From NCBI GenBank assembly GCA_900539755.1, contig UQDC01000007.1, positions 45,953 through 109,952 of the forward strand: a stretch of DNA of 64,000 nt, given 5' to 3'. The notes beneath the pieces are model-generated. The model saw nothing but the letters and a program-made list of their open reading frames with translations. It had not been told where the DNA came from and ran no database searches. The stretch is from an uncultured Alistipes sp. (GTDB taxonomy: Bacteria; Bacteroidota; Bacteroidia; Bacteroidales; Rikenellaceae). The position numbers and the translations under genes were made by a program. Positions 45,631 through 55,225 of this stretch are shown one piece after another. Numbering within the stretch: the stretch's first letter is position 1; the number at the start of each line of letters is the position of its first letter.

Positions 45631-45854
45631 ATTTATATACAAAATGTATTGAAATTCTGATCATTTACTTTACTAAACAGTGTACTTCTGGTTGGATCAC
45701 GTGTGCGATTTTATGTTTGTGATTTATGTTGAAATCAGCTCTGTCGAATCGGAGCTGGTTGCGTGGTGTTATTGTGAAAATTCTGTGTAGCAAGGATACT
45801 TTCGAATAAATCTTTCTAATTTTGAGAAGATTGGATTAATAAAATAGATGCAGG

Positions 45855-47012
45855 ATGAAAAAGAGCGTTTTGTTGCTGACAATTGGGATGTGTGCTTGCG
45901 CGGAGCAGAATCAGCTTAATTTGGCAGGCTGTTGGATGGAGATTTTACTTCAAAAGACGTTTTATCAGCAAGGGGTATGTCTAAATTCTGATGGAACAGC
46001 TCAATCTATTGGAATGTCAACGTTGCAATATCATGATTGGAAACAATCCGATAATCAACTTATAATTAATGGCGAAAGTATTGGAAACGGCCAATCCATT
46101 CCGTTTTCTGACACATTGATGATAGTGAATTTGATCAATGACACCTTAACTGTGCAGCAGAATGGGGGCCGGTCAATCTCTTTTGTTCGAGTTAATGCGC
46201 CTGAAACTGTTGCCGATCAGATTGCCTCCCGTCCTGCTTATGAAGGGTTTGAATGGACGGAGCTATGTGGTGCGGGACTCAAACTGAATGTGCAAAAGAA
46301 TGATCATATTAGATTGTTAGCAGATCCCTCTTTGCCTGGAATCGTGATGGTGAGAGATAAAGATCTCACTCCAAAAATGTTAATTCAAATTTTTGATTTG
46401 AAAAATCAGAATATAGATGATGTTATTCTTGCTTTAGAATCAACGGATGGTTGGGATAAACAGCAAACATGTACGTTTAAAGAGGTGGCATCAGGGCGTC
46501 CAGGAGTGCGGCGTTATGTTATGGTTCCCGATGGTCAGTATGGAGTTGAGATCAATAAACAGATGCAGACTGAACCTGTTCCGGCGACGTGCAATGGATG
46601 GGGTGTTGGGAATAGCGGCAGTAGATATTTTGAAATACACGAAAATCATCCTGATAAGGCTGTGTTTGTTGAAATTGGACAAGATGCGCCATTGTTTGAT
46701 GAGAACAGTATAGAATTTACTGCGCAGAGGGTTTTTGATCCGTCGTCGGATATTCTTTATACCATGAGTGGGACTGTTCGGATTGGCCATGAAGTACGCT
46801 CTTTTCAGCCTGCAAATAGTGACGAGGAGTTTTGGCTCGTGGATAAGACGGGAACTTTAAACGCAATGTACGACGAACTCACTGGTGGAGTCAAAAATGG
46901 TAAGCCGGTAGAGGCTACACTTAAACTTGAATATAATGGGAAATGGGATGATGGATTTGCAGCAGAATATAGTGGAGTCTATTTTGTTCGTGAGGTAATC
47001 AGTCTAAAATAA
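45855..47012 (+). CDS. Lipocalin-like lipoprotein
   Basis: A 385-residue lipoprotein; the signal MKKSVLLLTIGMCACAEQ has a lipobox at Cys15. Residues about 22-115 match the small lipocalin-like domain of Bacteroidetes lipoproteins: LAGCWMEIL at the start, GVCLNSDGTAQSIGMSTLQYHDWKQSDN in the middle and SIGNGQSIPFSDTLMIVNL at the end. The remaining 270 residues are beta-rich with a second module (residues about 280-385, ending in VYFVREVISLK) related in layout to NlpE/lipocalin sheets. Function unknown. It is the last host gene before the prophage boundary. Confidence 0.75.
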   Translation: MKKSVLLLTIGMCACAEQNQLNLAGCWMEILLQKTFYQQGVCLNSDGTAQSIGMSTLQYHDWKQSDNQLIINGESIGNGQSIPFSDTLMIVNLINDTLTVQQNGGRSISFVRVNAPETVADQIASRPAYEGFEWTELCGAGLKLNVQKNDHIRLLADPSLPGIVMVRDKDLTPKMLIQIFDLKNQNIDDVILALESTDGWDKQQTCTFKEVASGRPGVRRYVMVPDGQYGVEINKQMQTEPVPATCNGWGVGNSGSRYFEIHENHPDKAVFVEIGQDAPLFDENSIEFTAQRVFDPSSDILYTMSGTVRIGHEVRSFQPANSDEEFWLVDKTGTLNAMYDELTGGVKNGKPVEATLKLEYNGKWDDGFAAEYSGVYFVREVISLK

Positions 47013-47291
47013 CGATGGGTATTTTGCGGAACGTAGCGGTTTTATCTATATTTTGAGGTAGAAGTAATTTAAAGTTACCTCTACATGTCCCAAAAGAATT
47101 GTTAAATCTATTTTGATACTGGGCGTATAGAAGATTGACTGTTTTAATGTTTAGTGTGGATGATTCATTTCAAAAGCACTGTATGTCTTTTGTCTCTATC
47201 CACGTAACAGTTACTAGTGTAGATGTTTTGAGTACAAAAAAAGGATTTGCAATAATGCAAATCCTCAATGATTTAGCGCGTTTTACGCTTG
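47013..47291. other. Host flank before the prophage attachment site
   Basis: No gene seen. It holds the terminator at 47242-47265 that belonged to the split tRNA gene. Confidence 0.5.
47242..47265 (-). terminator. Terminator of the disrupted tRNA gene
   Basis: On the minus strand AGGATTTGC, loop ATTATT, GCAAATCCT, followed by seven T. It lies 27 bases past the tRNA 3' end. Confidence 0.8.
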
Positions 47292-47330
47292 TGGTTCTAG
47301 CAGGACTCGAACCTGCATTTAAAGTTTAGG
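47292..47330 (-). other. Prophage attachment site: 3' part of a tRNA gene
   Basis: On the minus strand the sequence has a complete T-arm (GCAGG, loop TTCGAGT, CCTGC; 47316-47300), the 3' acceptor strand TAGAACC (47299-47293) and discriminator A (47292). The 5' half of a tRNA is absent: the bases upstream cannot form the anticodon or D stems. If the copied core reaches the anticodon loop it reads TTCCTAA, which would be anticodon CCT (Arg); this is inference. Phages that integrate in tRNA genes leave such a 3' fragment at one end and rebuild the full tRNA at the other end. Confidence 0.7.
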
Positions 47331-47488
47331 AAACGCTAAATTGATTTTGTATTTTGTTCTGATAATTAGTTTGTTACGTTTCTATATTTGAGTGTTTGTA
47401 TAAACAATGGATAAACAAAAGAGGCTTTGAGAGTGAATTCAAATTGTTTAATTCTATCCAGAAATCTTTGTTGAAAGATAACCGTAAT
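47331..47488. other. AT-rich DNA just inside the prophage boundary
   Basis: An open plus-strand frame from 47366 reads protein-like for about 60 codons (for example FESEFKLFNSIQKSLLKDN) but has no start codon and overlaps the next gene. No integrase gene here. Confidence 0.35.
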
Positions 47489-47959
47489 TTACCAAAGAAT
47501 CAAGTTATACTGCACTCCGACTCCAATATAGGGCTGTACCCCTTGGGGCGTTAATGCCCCACCGGCACTTACTCCAATTCCCCAACGTTTGGGTTTTCTG
47601 GGAACCTCGATCTGTTCGATGATGGTTTGCGTGACGGTGCGGGGATAGACCTCGATGCTGCGGGCTTTGACGTTGTACCCTTCCATGTTAATGCGATATG
47701 TCGAATCATCGGTGAACAGGTAGCTGCTGATCGGCACAGGCAGACAGATTGGATTTCCATCCACAGTGTCCCGTATGGTGTCGAAATGCTCTACATGGAC
47801 ATATTTAGGTACTAACAACGTATCCCGAACTGTATCGATGCGGACGATCGGAGGCAGAGTGTCGTGATACATCACATTAACCGTTTGGACAGGTTTGGTG
47901 GCCCTACCTAATAGGAATGCTCCCAAAATAACAGCTGAGAAAATTATCACATTTTTCAT
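47489..47959 (-). CDS. Membrane-anchored phage protein, DUF6808-like (spanin candidate)
   Basis: A 156-residue protein with an N-terminal membrane anchor (MKNVIIFSAVILGAFLLG) and a periplasmic domain. The domain holds two similar strands with DTL/DTV turns (HDTLPPIVRIDTVRDTLLVP, EHFDTIRDTVDG) and ends in KRWGIGVSAGGALTPQGVQPYIGVGVQYNL. This ending is common in Bacteroides phage and prophage proteins next to lysis genes. It overlaps the M15 peptidase gene by 4 bases (ATGA), so the two are translationally coupled. An inner-membrane spanin or lysis accessory role is inferred from position. Confidence 0.65.
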   Translation of the reverse strand: MKNVIIFSAVILGAFLLGRATKPVQTVNVMYHDTLPPIVRIDTVRDTLLVPKYVHVEHFDTIRDTVDGNPICLPVPISSYLFTDDSTYRINMEGYNVKARSIEVYPRTVTQTIIEQIEVPRKPKRWGIGVSAGGALTPQGVQPYIGVGVQYNLILW

Positions 47960-48354
47960 AGGTGTAGGATTGCATGTCTATTCTTACCGGCCGAATAGGA
48001 GATATGCACCCAACTGTAATTGCTTTCGTCGATCAGTTGGTCAAAGTCGAAATCACCTTTAGCAATCAAATCGAATAGTTGTCGATTCAGTTCAGGGGAT
48101 CCCACGGTAATATCGGCCGCTTCTCCCTTTTGATGTTGGCTGGTGGGAACCCCTCCAACTGCTTTATTCAATACCGGGCATCGGTACCCGCTGTTCACAG
48201 CGATGGGGCTACCCCATGCCTCGCGGATCGGATCGAGCAGGTTATTGATCAGCGATGTCAGTTTAACTTTAATAGCAGGCGGGGGAGTGTTATCAATGCC
48301 CTTTTGATGTGCTGTGTCTGATTGTGTCAATTCGTGGATGGTAAAATATTTCAT
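47956..48354 (-). CDS. M15-family peptidase, phage endolysin
   Basis: A 132-residue peptidase M15 (D-Ala-D-Ala carboxypeptidase-type) that cuts peptidoglycan cross-links. The zinc ligands are visible in SQHQKGEAADI (His and Asp of HxxGxAxD) and WVHISY (second His). The substrate strand VNSGYRCPVLNKAVGG is also typical. It lacks a signal peptide, so a holin is needed for release. It overlaps both neighbours by 4 bases, inside a compact lysis cassette. Confidence 0.92.
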   Translation of the reverse strand: MKYFTIHELTQSDTAHQKGIDNTPPPAIKVKLTSLINNLLDPIREAWGSPIAVNSGYRCPVLNKAVGGVPTSQHQKGEAADITVGSPELNRQLFDLIAKGDFDFDQLIDESNYSWVHISYSAGKNRHAILHL

Positions 48355-48725
48355 TTGTCAACAGTTTTAGCGATCTTAATTTCAACACTTCCAAAAGGAG
48401 GTTTTCTGTCGAGACATGCTGTATTTTCGCATTTCAGCATTCTTGCCACCGCTTCGGAGGTTCGGGTGTGATCCAACTCGCCACGCAGTTTAGCGATTTC
48501 GGCATAGAGGGAGTCGATTTTTGCATCTTTGCGGTCGAGGTCAGATTTCAGCTCATCGGCCCGCAGTTTTCGGTCATTGGCCACCTCTTGCCACTGGTCG
48601 ATCAGCTTGCTGATATTATCCAGGAAGGCGGCGTTTTTCTTTTCGCGCAGCGTGACCAACGTGACCAATCCGCCATTACTGATGAGCAGCGTGAGAATGG
48701 TTATAATAATAGTTGTCCAGTCCAT
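48351..48725 (-). CDS. Membrane-anchored coiled-coil phage protein (lysis module)
   Basis: A 124-residue protein with an N-terminal membrane helix (WTTIIITILTLLISNGGLVTLVTL) and a long coiled coil (residues about 30-95, LIDQWQEVANDRKLRADELKSDLDRKDAKIDSLYAEIAKL in pattern). It ends with a CENTACLDRKPPFG motif with two Cys. This layout fits an inner-membrane spanin (Rz-like) partner. Position between holin-like protein and endolysin supports a lysis role. Confidence 0.65.
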   Translation of the reverse strand: MDWTTIIITILTLLISNGGLVTLVTLREKKNAAFLDNISKLIDQWQEVANDRKLRADELKSDLDRKDAKIDSLYAEIAKLRGELDHTRTSEAVARMLKCENTACLDRKPPFGSVEIKIAKTVDK

Positions 48726-48776
48726 ACATGTTGGGTAAGTATGTTAAAAGTAGGTCGGGAATCCCGACCATACTTT

Positions 48777-49028
48777 CTACAAAATTGAAATCAGCCACAT
48801 AACGATTCCTCCAGCGACTACCGGTACAAAATCTTTCCAAAACTTCGGTTTTTCGTATTCGCCTTTAGCGTTTTTGTACTCTTTCCCGGTGCTTTGCTTG
48901 ATACCTCCCCAGGCGATCGCTACGATCAGCAGTGGGATCAGCGCAAAAACACCCATATTGAGCGTTACAGTGCTAAGGGCAGCCACCACCATCCCGACGA
49001 TGACTTGCCAAAGATTCTCTTTTGTCAT
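48777..49028 (-). CDS. Small two-helix membrane protein, possible holin
   Basis: An 83-residue protein with hydrophobic segments at about 8-40 (VIVGMVVAALSTVTLNMGVFALIPLLIVAIAWGG) and 67-83 (FVPVVAGGIVMWLISIL), with a charged loop between. Size, topology and position upstream of the endolysin fit a phage holin, which times lysis by making pores. No family motif to prove it. Confidence 0.55.
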   Translation of the reverse strand: MTKENLWQVIVGMVVAALSTVTLNMGVFALIPLLIVAIAWGGIKQSTGKEYKNAKGEYEKPKFWKDFVPVVAGGIVMWLISIL

Positions 49029-49045
49029 AAGGTTATCTGTTTAGG

Positions 49046-52000
49046 TTATACCATAGTTATCATTCCACTTGACCAATAGTACCGAGCGTTAGAGGTTTCG
49101 TAAGGAGATGATGGTGAGATTGTATATTCACTTGAACCAATCCCTTCAATACTAAATTGATCAGTTATAGAATATCCCGGAGGGGAGAATAGAAAAGAGG
49201 TTGATGAGCTGGGAACAATACCGGTAGTATATTCCCAGATGCCTCCAAATTGATCATATCCCATGAATTTGATGAAGAAGGTGTCTTGGGGAGCGGAGCT
49301 GAAATTGATTTGGATCTGTGAGGTGGCGTAATTAAACGAGGTGGTAATGTAAATATCCACGGGTCCTGGTTTTGCAGCCTGGGTGATTTTGGTGGTAGCA
49401 GATGTGATAGATGTGCCTGAGCTATTTTTTACCGTAGCGGTTACAGTTGCACTGCGGGTATTTGTAGTTGTATTAGCTTGGGCCGTTACGACTCCAGAAG
49501 AGGCGTTAATTGAAAAACCTGATCCAGAGATGGAGTAGGAGATGGAATATCCTGAAGGGATACCATGTTCGTCATAGTCGCCTGAGGTGTATTTGGCGGT
49601 GTATAACACATCGCACATAGGGGTGTCAGATCCACCAGAAGCTGGAATCTCATTATACCCGAAAGAGCCTATTGTAAAATTATAGTACTTCTCTAATGAG
49701 TTAGCGGCCTGGTATATATACATGCTTCCTGAAGCTGATTTGCTTCCTGATCCGCTCCAGGTTACGGTTTGAGATTTCACAGTGGTTTGTCCTGAAATCG
49801 TTCGACCTTTCAAAGAGGCTGTAGCCGTAATGGATGATACACTTGGCGCTATGGCGTTTTTTCCAGAAGAGGCAGCTGTCGTTGTTTCTTGCTTCGTATC
49901 TCCGGAGTCATACGTATATGTTGTTATAACAGCTGTTTTATTCCAACTTTGAGAACCATTGCCGGCAGTAGCGGTGGCCGAACCTCCGGAAGCCGGAATG
50001 GTTGTGTTGGTAATAGTACCGGCTATGACGTTTTCATAAGTTGTTACTCCACCGGAACTGCTTGTCGCCTTACGCGAGTTTGTGATGGACGTGCTTGCTG
50101 TTTTAGTTTTGGATGTATCACCCGAGTTTTTGGCTGTGATGGTCACGGAGTCTGTTGCCAAAGTGGTTGCCATATCTCTATGAGAGAGCGTATTCCCAGA
50201 TAGACTGAATGCACTATTCCCATTTGAGGTGATAGAAATCGTAGTGGTGCCAGCGACCGATCTGGTTTGATTAGGACCTGTGGCCCCAGAGGTATATAAG
50301 GCATTATATGTTTGCGTATTCGATACCGAATGGGACACCGTAGCTGAACCTCCTGCAGCTGTCATACCTGAACCAATACTTACAGTGGGCGTTCCATACG
50401 TGGTGATGCGCGGATTGTAATTCGAATTGGTAACCGCGTTTGCGTTAGATGTAACTGATGTTGAGGCTACCACAGTGCCTGAAGCGGAACCTTGTCGAAC
50501 CTGAAGCGTATAGGTTTGCGCAGAGATGACGGTAGTCCCATACGTCGTCTTAGTTAAAGTGGAGGAGGTTGTAGAGCTGGAATTGGTGTAACTTGCCGGA
50601 TTCACGCTACAATAAGAGGTGCCTGAATTCACCGATACGGTTAAATATGCGGTTCCGCTCCACGTTTCCGTCGAGGCTGACCCTGAATTACCGGAAGAGT
50701 AAACCGGAGTTTTGGATCTTCGAATATAGCCCCACGTTACAGTACGCGTAGTCGCTCCAGCTGCCAAAGCTGCAGTGTTGTTTAACGACAGGCTGGCGGT
50801 ATAATTTCCATAGTTATACCGTTCAATGGAGTTAGCTGCCTGCTGAACTTTGACCTGCTTATTGCTGCTCTTACCGTGCATGGTAACGGTAATTGTAGCA
50901 GTTGTTACATCAGTGACGCCGGATGCGACAGCACCTTTAGATCCAGCAGTTACTGAACCATTGGAGGTATTCACCGAGCTCCCTGCATAACTAATACTTC
51001 CACCGGTCGTATCCGTACCAGCCCCCGAGGTCGCACCATTCCAACCGTAGGTTTGAGAATACGATACGGTGGGGGTGACTGTTCCACCCGATGCGGGAAT
51101 CATCGGATAGGTCGCATTAATAACCGGATTAGCATATGTGAAGTATCCTGCTGCCTGGTTATAGGTAATGTCCTTTGTAGCGGTCTCGCCATTCAACGTC
51201 AACGTAATCCTAACCACAAACCCATTTCTTGCGGAAGAGGACATGTTATTCGTTGCAGTAACAGTAGAACCGGACAGGCTAAATCCGGTTATAGCAGTTA
51301 TTACGGAGTATGACAAGTTTCCGCCCGAGGAGGCCGAGGCCGACGATCCACTTGAGTATTGTCCAGTCTGAGAATAGGTCAATCCAGTTGCCACATTATC
51401 AGTCCCGCCGGTTGCTGCTATGGTTACAGGGGTAGTACGGGAGATGGTTGGTGTATTCCAGGTGAGGGTATTTGCAGCCTGAGTTATAGTTAGTGATGTA
51501 GTTTTGTTTACTGCTACCCCATTAATAGGCCCATTAATAGTGCATGACAAAGATCCCGTTCTGTCTGAACTCGTTGTAGTTCCTCTTGATTCGTAGGTAA
51601 CTTGACCATAATAAGGGACAGAGGAAGCTGTATTAGGTTTCCAAGTTCCCCAAGATTGATTGAAATTCCATGAGAATACAGATGCAGGGAAATTTACTGC
51701 TCCACCAGATCCCCCAGATGTAAATTTAGGGCTAACCACATATCCATAATTACCTCCGGCCGCAGGAATTGAAACAACAGCATGATCATTAGTACCCGAT
51801 TCAATGATTGAAATTGAAATAACGGTATTTTGTTGTTGATATACATCTGCACTAACAGATCCGGTTTGACCATTGCAAACATAAAAATAAGTTAAAGTCC
51901 CTTTTTTAGTTCTAGGTGCTACCGTAAAACCCAATGATCCACTGGAAACACTTGCAGAATAATTTGAACTTGTTACTGTCGGAGTAGTAATCGTATCAGA

Positions 52001-53929
52001 AGATCCTGAACTAAAAGTTCTGGTCTGAGTTATCGTGCCTCCGAGAGTTCCATTTGAGATAGTACCTCCAGCTGCGGGGATGTCGGAAACAGACAGTGTT
52101 CTTCCAGTAGGAATACCATAACTTATTACACCATTGGCTGCTTGTGTTAAATTAATAGTTACAGAGAGTGTTTTATTATCAGTTGAAGGTGACGTCAAAG
52201 TCCACGTTAGTGCTGCATCTCTTTCAGCACCTGCGGTTGTTCCTCGTGATTCAGCCGTTATTTTTAAAACTCCGGTTTCAGATAAAGATTTGCTAAAATA
52301 ATTTTGTGATACGATCCAATCACCTGTCACCCACGTAGTAACAGAAAAATCTTCCCCAGAAGAAACTGTTGCCCATCCCGTATAGAAATGCGCATTTTCA
52401 CCCGCACTAAAAGAACCACCTGGGGTAATGTAGGTTGACAAGTTACTACCACCGATCTTTAATGACTCAATATAGTTGGCTTCTTGGTAAACTGTAAAAG
52501 ATTCAGTAAGTACATCCCTAACAGTATCACCACCAACGGATTCAGGGTTAGTAAAGGTAACATCTAAAACACAGGAAGGATTACAACTTCTGCGACTACC
52601 AATCGTAATTCCACGAGAGGATGCGGTAATAGTTCCAGTCTCCGCATTGAGCGAAAATCCAGTAGCATTAGGCATAGACCACGTTCTATGTGCTACTCTT
52701 CCGTCTGTGTTTATTTCTGTTGCCCCAGACGAATAAGTTGATTTGGTTTGCGAACTTTTATTAGGAATTTTGGTTCCTCCTGAAGCAGGTATGTCCCCAG
52801 CTGGATATTCAGTCGTACTACTTGATCCTGCGGCCGGTTCAAATTGGATATTAACTACCTTATTCAAAGCCTGAGTACATGTAGCAGACACACTTATAGT
52901 AGCAGATTGATTTCCTTCAGCATTATATATACTTGTAGGATACCAAGTTGCATCAATTTTACGAGTCACTTCCCCTGAGATTCGTGCATTACCAATCTCT
53001 GTTCCTCGGTTAGTAGCAGTCAAAACGCCTGTCTTTGCATCAACAGCAGTAAATCCATTTTGGATTGATCCTAACGACCACGTGATTTGTACCCCTAATA
53101 TACCATAGGTATCTGACGGAGCAGAAATTCCAGTTGCCCCACTTGAGTAAGTAAACTGATAAGCACCTCCATTTAAGGTTGGAGAGGCTGAGGTTGCTCC
53201 GGCATTAATAGTCTGATAAGCCAGAGTAAATGGTATAATTGAAAGTTTGGTTACATAATTACCTGCTTGATAAACGTCCGCTTGGGCAGCTGCGGATTTT
53301 CCATTCAGGGTAACAGTTACTGAAGTGGAGGTGATTTGAGTTCGATTGGATATTGTGGTTTCTTTCGATGGAGCTGTTACGTTTCCTTCCGTATCCACAT
53401 TGTCGCCAGTGTACACTACTGTGGCTCCAGTGGTTATGTTACCTCCACTTCCTGCGACCTCGTTCCAGGTCCAGGCCTGCGTATAGTTCAGCTTCGGGGC
53501 GACAGACCCTCCCTTCGCCGATATGTCTGGGTAACTAAACGCAGATATGGTAACCTCCGAAAAAACTTTGACTCCCGCCTCTTGGGTGAGGGTGCATGAT
53601 GCAGCGTCTTGTTCACTGGATACCATGAGGGTCCCGGACCGTCTGTTTGCGGAGGTGTTGTTTGCAGCGGTTACGGTTATGGAAGCCGGGCCGGTGCCCG
53701 AGAGCGGTGATACCTGCCAATCGTTGGGAGCTGTGATGGTCCAGGGCTTATTTTCATCCACAACAATATCCAATGTCAGGCTTTGCCCCGCAGCGGCAAA
53801 TGACAGCTCAGAGGCAGACAGAGTCAGCGAGGTATTGGGGTAGATCTGGTTGTTGCCGACGTATGCCTTTTCGACAGCCGTTGCACCTACGTATGCAGCG
53901 GCGATATTATTGGTTCCGATGATGATCAT
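49046..53929 (-). CDS. Giant Ig-like repeat phage fibre/adhesin, 1,627 residues
   Basis: A very long surface protein of the phage tail or virion. The N-terminal 40 residues (MIIIGTNNIAAAYVG...) precede a BACON domain (residues about 35-120, with NDWQVSPLSGTGPASITVTA). Then follow about twelve Ig-like repeats of roughly 110-130 residues. Each has a core of the form IPASGGxxxP...Y(S/T)SG, for example at AKGGSVAPKLNYTQAWTW, IPASGGTKIPNKSSQTKSTYSSG and IPASGGSDTPMCDVLYTAKYTSG, and many end in a YxQAAN linker. The last 70 residues are a different beta domain. Very few Cys; rich in Ser, Thr and Gly. Its start overlaps the upstream stop (ATGA). In phages such repeats bind carbohydrate or mucin; here this is inference. 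Confidence 0.85.
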   Translation of the reverse strand: MIIIGTNNIAAAYVGATAVEKAYVGNNQIYPNTSLTLSASELSFAAAGQSLTLDIVVDENKPWTITAPNDWQVSPLSGTGPASITVTAANNTSANRRSGTLMVSSEQDAASCTLTQEAGVKVFSEVTISAFSYPDISAKGGSVAPKLNYTQAWTWNEVAGSGGNITTGATVVYTGDNVDTEGNVTAPSKETTISNRTQITSTSVTVTLNGKSAAAQADVYQAGNYVTKLSIIPFTLAYQTINAGATSASPTLNGGAYQFTYSSGATGISAPSDTYGILGVQITWSLGSIQNGFTAVDAKTGVLTATNRGTEIGNARISGEVTRKIDATWYPTSIYNAEGNQSATISVSATCTQALNKVVNIQFEPAAGSSSTTEYPAGDIPASGGTKIPNKSSQTKSTYSSGATEINTDGRVAHRTWSMPNATGFSLNAETGTITASSRGITIGSRRSCNPSCVLDVTFTNPESVGGDTVRDVLTESFTVYQEANYIESLKIGGSNLSTYITPGGSFSAGENAHFYTGWATVSSGEDFSVTTWVTGDWIVSQNYFSKSLSETGVLKITAESRGTTAGAERDAALTWTLTSPSTDNKTLSVTINLTQAANGVISYGIPTGRTLSVSDIPAAGGTISNGTLGGTITQTRTFSSGSSDTITTPTVTSSNYSASVSSGSLGFTVAPRTKKGTLTYFYVCNGQTGSVSADVYQQQNTVISISIIESGTNDHAVVSIPAAGGNYGYVVSPKFTSGGSGGAVNFPASVFSWNFNQSWGTWKPNTASSVPYYGQVTYESRGTTTSSDRTGSLSCTINGPINGVAVNKTTSLTITQAANTLTWNTPTISRTTPVTIAATGGTDNVATGLTYSQTGQYSSGSSASASSGGNLSYSVITAITGFSLSGSTVTATNNMSSSARNGFVVRITLTLNGETATKDITYNQAAGYFTYANPVINATYPMIPASGGTVTPTVSYSQTYGWNGATSGAGTDTTGGSISYAGSSVNTSNGSVTAGSKGAVASGVTDVTTATITVTMHGKSSNKQVKVQQAANSIERYNYGNYTASLSLNNTAALAAGATTRTVTWGYIRRSKTPVYSSGNSGSASTETWSGTAYLTVSVNSGTSYCSVNPASYTNSSSTTSSTLTKTTYGTTVISAQTYTLQVRQGSASGTVVASTSVTSNANAVTNSNYNPRITTYGTPTVSIGSGMTAAGGSATVSHSVSNTQTYNALYTSGATGPNQTRSVAGTTTISITSNGNSAFSLSGNTLSHRDMATTLATDSVTITAKNSGDTSKTKTASTSITNSRKATSSSGGVTTYENVIAGTITNTTIPASGGSATATAGNGSQSWNKTAVITTYTYDSGDTKQETTTAASSGKNAIAPSVSSITATASLKGRTISGQTTVKSQTVTWSGSGSKSASGSMYIYQAANSLEKYYNFTIGSFGYNEIPASGGSDTPMCDVLYTAKYTSGDYDEHGIPSGYSISYSISGSGFSINASSGVVTAQANTTTNTRSATVTATVKNSSGTSITSATTKITQAAKPGPVDIYITTSFNYATSQIQINFSSAPQDTFFIKFMGYDQFGGIWEYTTGIVPSSSTSFLFSPPGYSITDQFSIEGIGSSEYTISPSSPYETSNARYYWSSGMITMV

Positions 53930-55212
53930 TGTTGTGTCAGTGTATCTCCGATTTCATAGGTGTAAAGCTCATCCTGGGGATTTTCGCCCTCAAACCAGAT
54001 GGAAGCATTTTCCGGGTAGGGTGTGCCCTGTTCGATGTAGTCTGTGGAGCTGTTTTCCCATCGGTCTTTCCCCTTTTCGATTGTGTATTGGTATGCAGAG
54101 GTGTGGGTGGCAGAGTCGTACAAGAAGCTGACATTTGATGCCGCCTCTACAGGACGATCAACGGAATCCCGATTAAAGGAGAGTATGACGTTACATCCGT
54201 TTTGTGATTTCACCAATACCAAGTAAACGGTTTGACGTTGGAATGCGGCTTGTGTGTAGTTCACTGATGCGGTCATGCCTCCACCGCTGACGGAGATTGA
54301 TCCCTCAGAAGCTGTCTCTGATTTTGTTGCGTGTATGGTTACCGTGGCGGGACCGACCCCAGAGGTCGGGGTGGCAGTCCACCCCTCGGGCAGACCAACG
54401 ATACTCCATTGGAGCGAAGGGTTGCATTTGATCTGAATGCTGCGATCCTCCGGCATTCCAGAGAAGGAGAGGGTATTGGGGGATACCGACAGAAAATCCG
54501 ACTCGTTTTTGAAGACCAAATAGATGGTATTTGCGTCTCGAGACGAGATTAGGGCGAGTTCATCTTCAGTTCCGGTCCAGATCTTTTTGTTACCGGTTCC
54601 GGCCTGGTCTGTGAAGGAGTCGGCATTTCCACCGTTTGCGGGCAGGGCATTGGGTTTGTCCGGCAGACTGGCGAATGTGGTTCCGTGGGGGTTTCCGCTT
54701 TTGATCTGCGAGTGGTCATAGGCTGTTTTGCCTCGATCTCCCCGGTAGGCTGTTGAGGAGGTCTCTCCCAAAGCTAAGGAGGGCGAAATCTCCACGTAGC
54801 CCGATCCACTCCACCGATAGGTGAGGTTGCTGTCTTTGGCTACATAGATTTTCCCAGCTTCGCCAGAGGCCGGGAAGCTACTTAGAGAGTCGTACTCCAA
54901 GACATCATCCACATAGGATGGGAGCTGAGAGGAGAGAATTAATCCGTTGTCATCCAGCTCAGCCACACCGCCGGCAACGCCAATATCGGTTTTATCCACC
55001 TTGTGGTTGTCGGCATACTCTTGGGCACTTTGCAGCGTTGTGGCATCGGCCTCAGTATAATCTGTCCGGATACTATCTTCTCGGTCATTGGTGTATGTTT
55101 TGGCCTGCGTCAAAGTCGAAGCGTCGCCTTGATCGGCATACTGCTTTGCAGATTCCAAAGCGTTACCAGCCGCTACCTCAGTAATATTTTTGTCACCTAT
55201 ATAAATAGCCAT
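53926..55212 (-). CDS. Phage tail fibre protein with coiled-coil repeats and BACON domain
   Basis: A 428-residue protein from the ATG at 55212. Residues about 15-80 are coiled-coil repeats (SAKQYADQGDASTLTQAKTY, EDSIRTDYTEADATTLQSAQEYAD). Residues about 80-225 include the fibre motif LGETSSTAYRGDRGKTAYDHSQIKSGNPHGTT, known from many phage tail fibres. Residues about 235-330 form a BACON domain (WSIVGLPEGWTATPTSGVGPATVTIHAT). The end is a short beta domain. It starts 13 bases after the upstream gene and overlaps the giant gene downstream by 4 bases. An upstream ATG at 55254 would overlap the previous gene by 29 bases. Confidence 0.85.
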   Translation of the reverse strand: MAIYIGDKNITEVAAGNALESAKQYADQGDASTLTQAKTYTNDREDSIRTDYTEADATTLQSAQEYADNHKVDKTDIGVAGGVAELDDNGLILSSQLPSYVDDVLEYDSLSSFPASGEAGKIYVAKDSNLTYRWSGSGYVEISPSLALGETSSTAYRGDRGKTAYDHSQIKSGNPHGTTFASLPDKPNALPANGGNADSFTDQAGTGNKKIWTGTEDELALISSRDANTIYLVFKNESDFLSVSPNTLSFSGMPEDRSIQIKCNPSLQWSIVGLPEGWTATPTSGVGPATVTIHATKSETASEGSISVSGGGMTASVNYTQAAFQRQTVYLVLVKSQNGCNVILSFNRDSVDRPVEAASNVSFLYDSATHTSAYQYTIEKGKDRWENSSTDYIEQGTPYPENASIWFEGENPQDELYTYEIGDTLTQQ

Positions 55213-55225
55213 ATCATTTTGTTTT

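Noticed and set aside
47366..47556. Plus-strand open stretch inside the prophage boundary with protein-like wording
   Set aside because: No start codon, overlaps the lysis gene on the other strand, and is too short to judge; it could be an integrase remnant but nothing supports that.
49046..53929. CRISPR-like or tandem DNA repeats within the giant gene
   Set aside because: The repetition is at protein level with diverged DNA and unit lengths over 300 bases; there are no short direct repeats with unique spacers.
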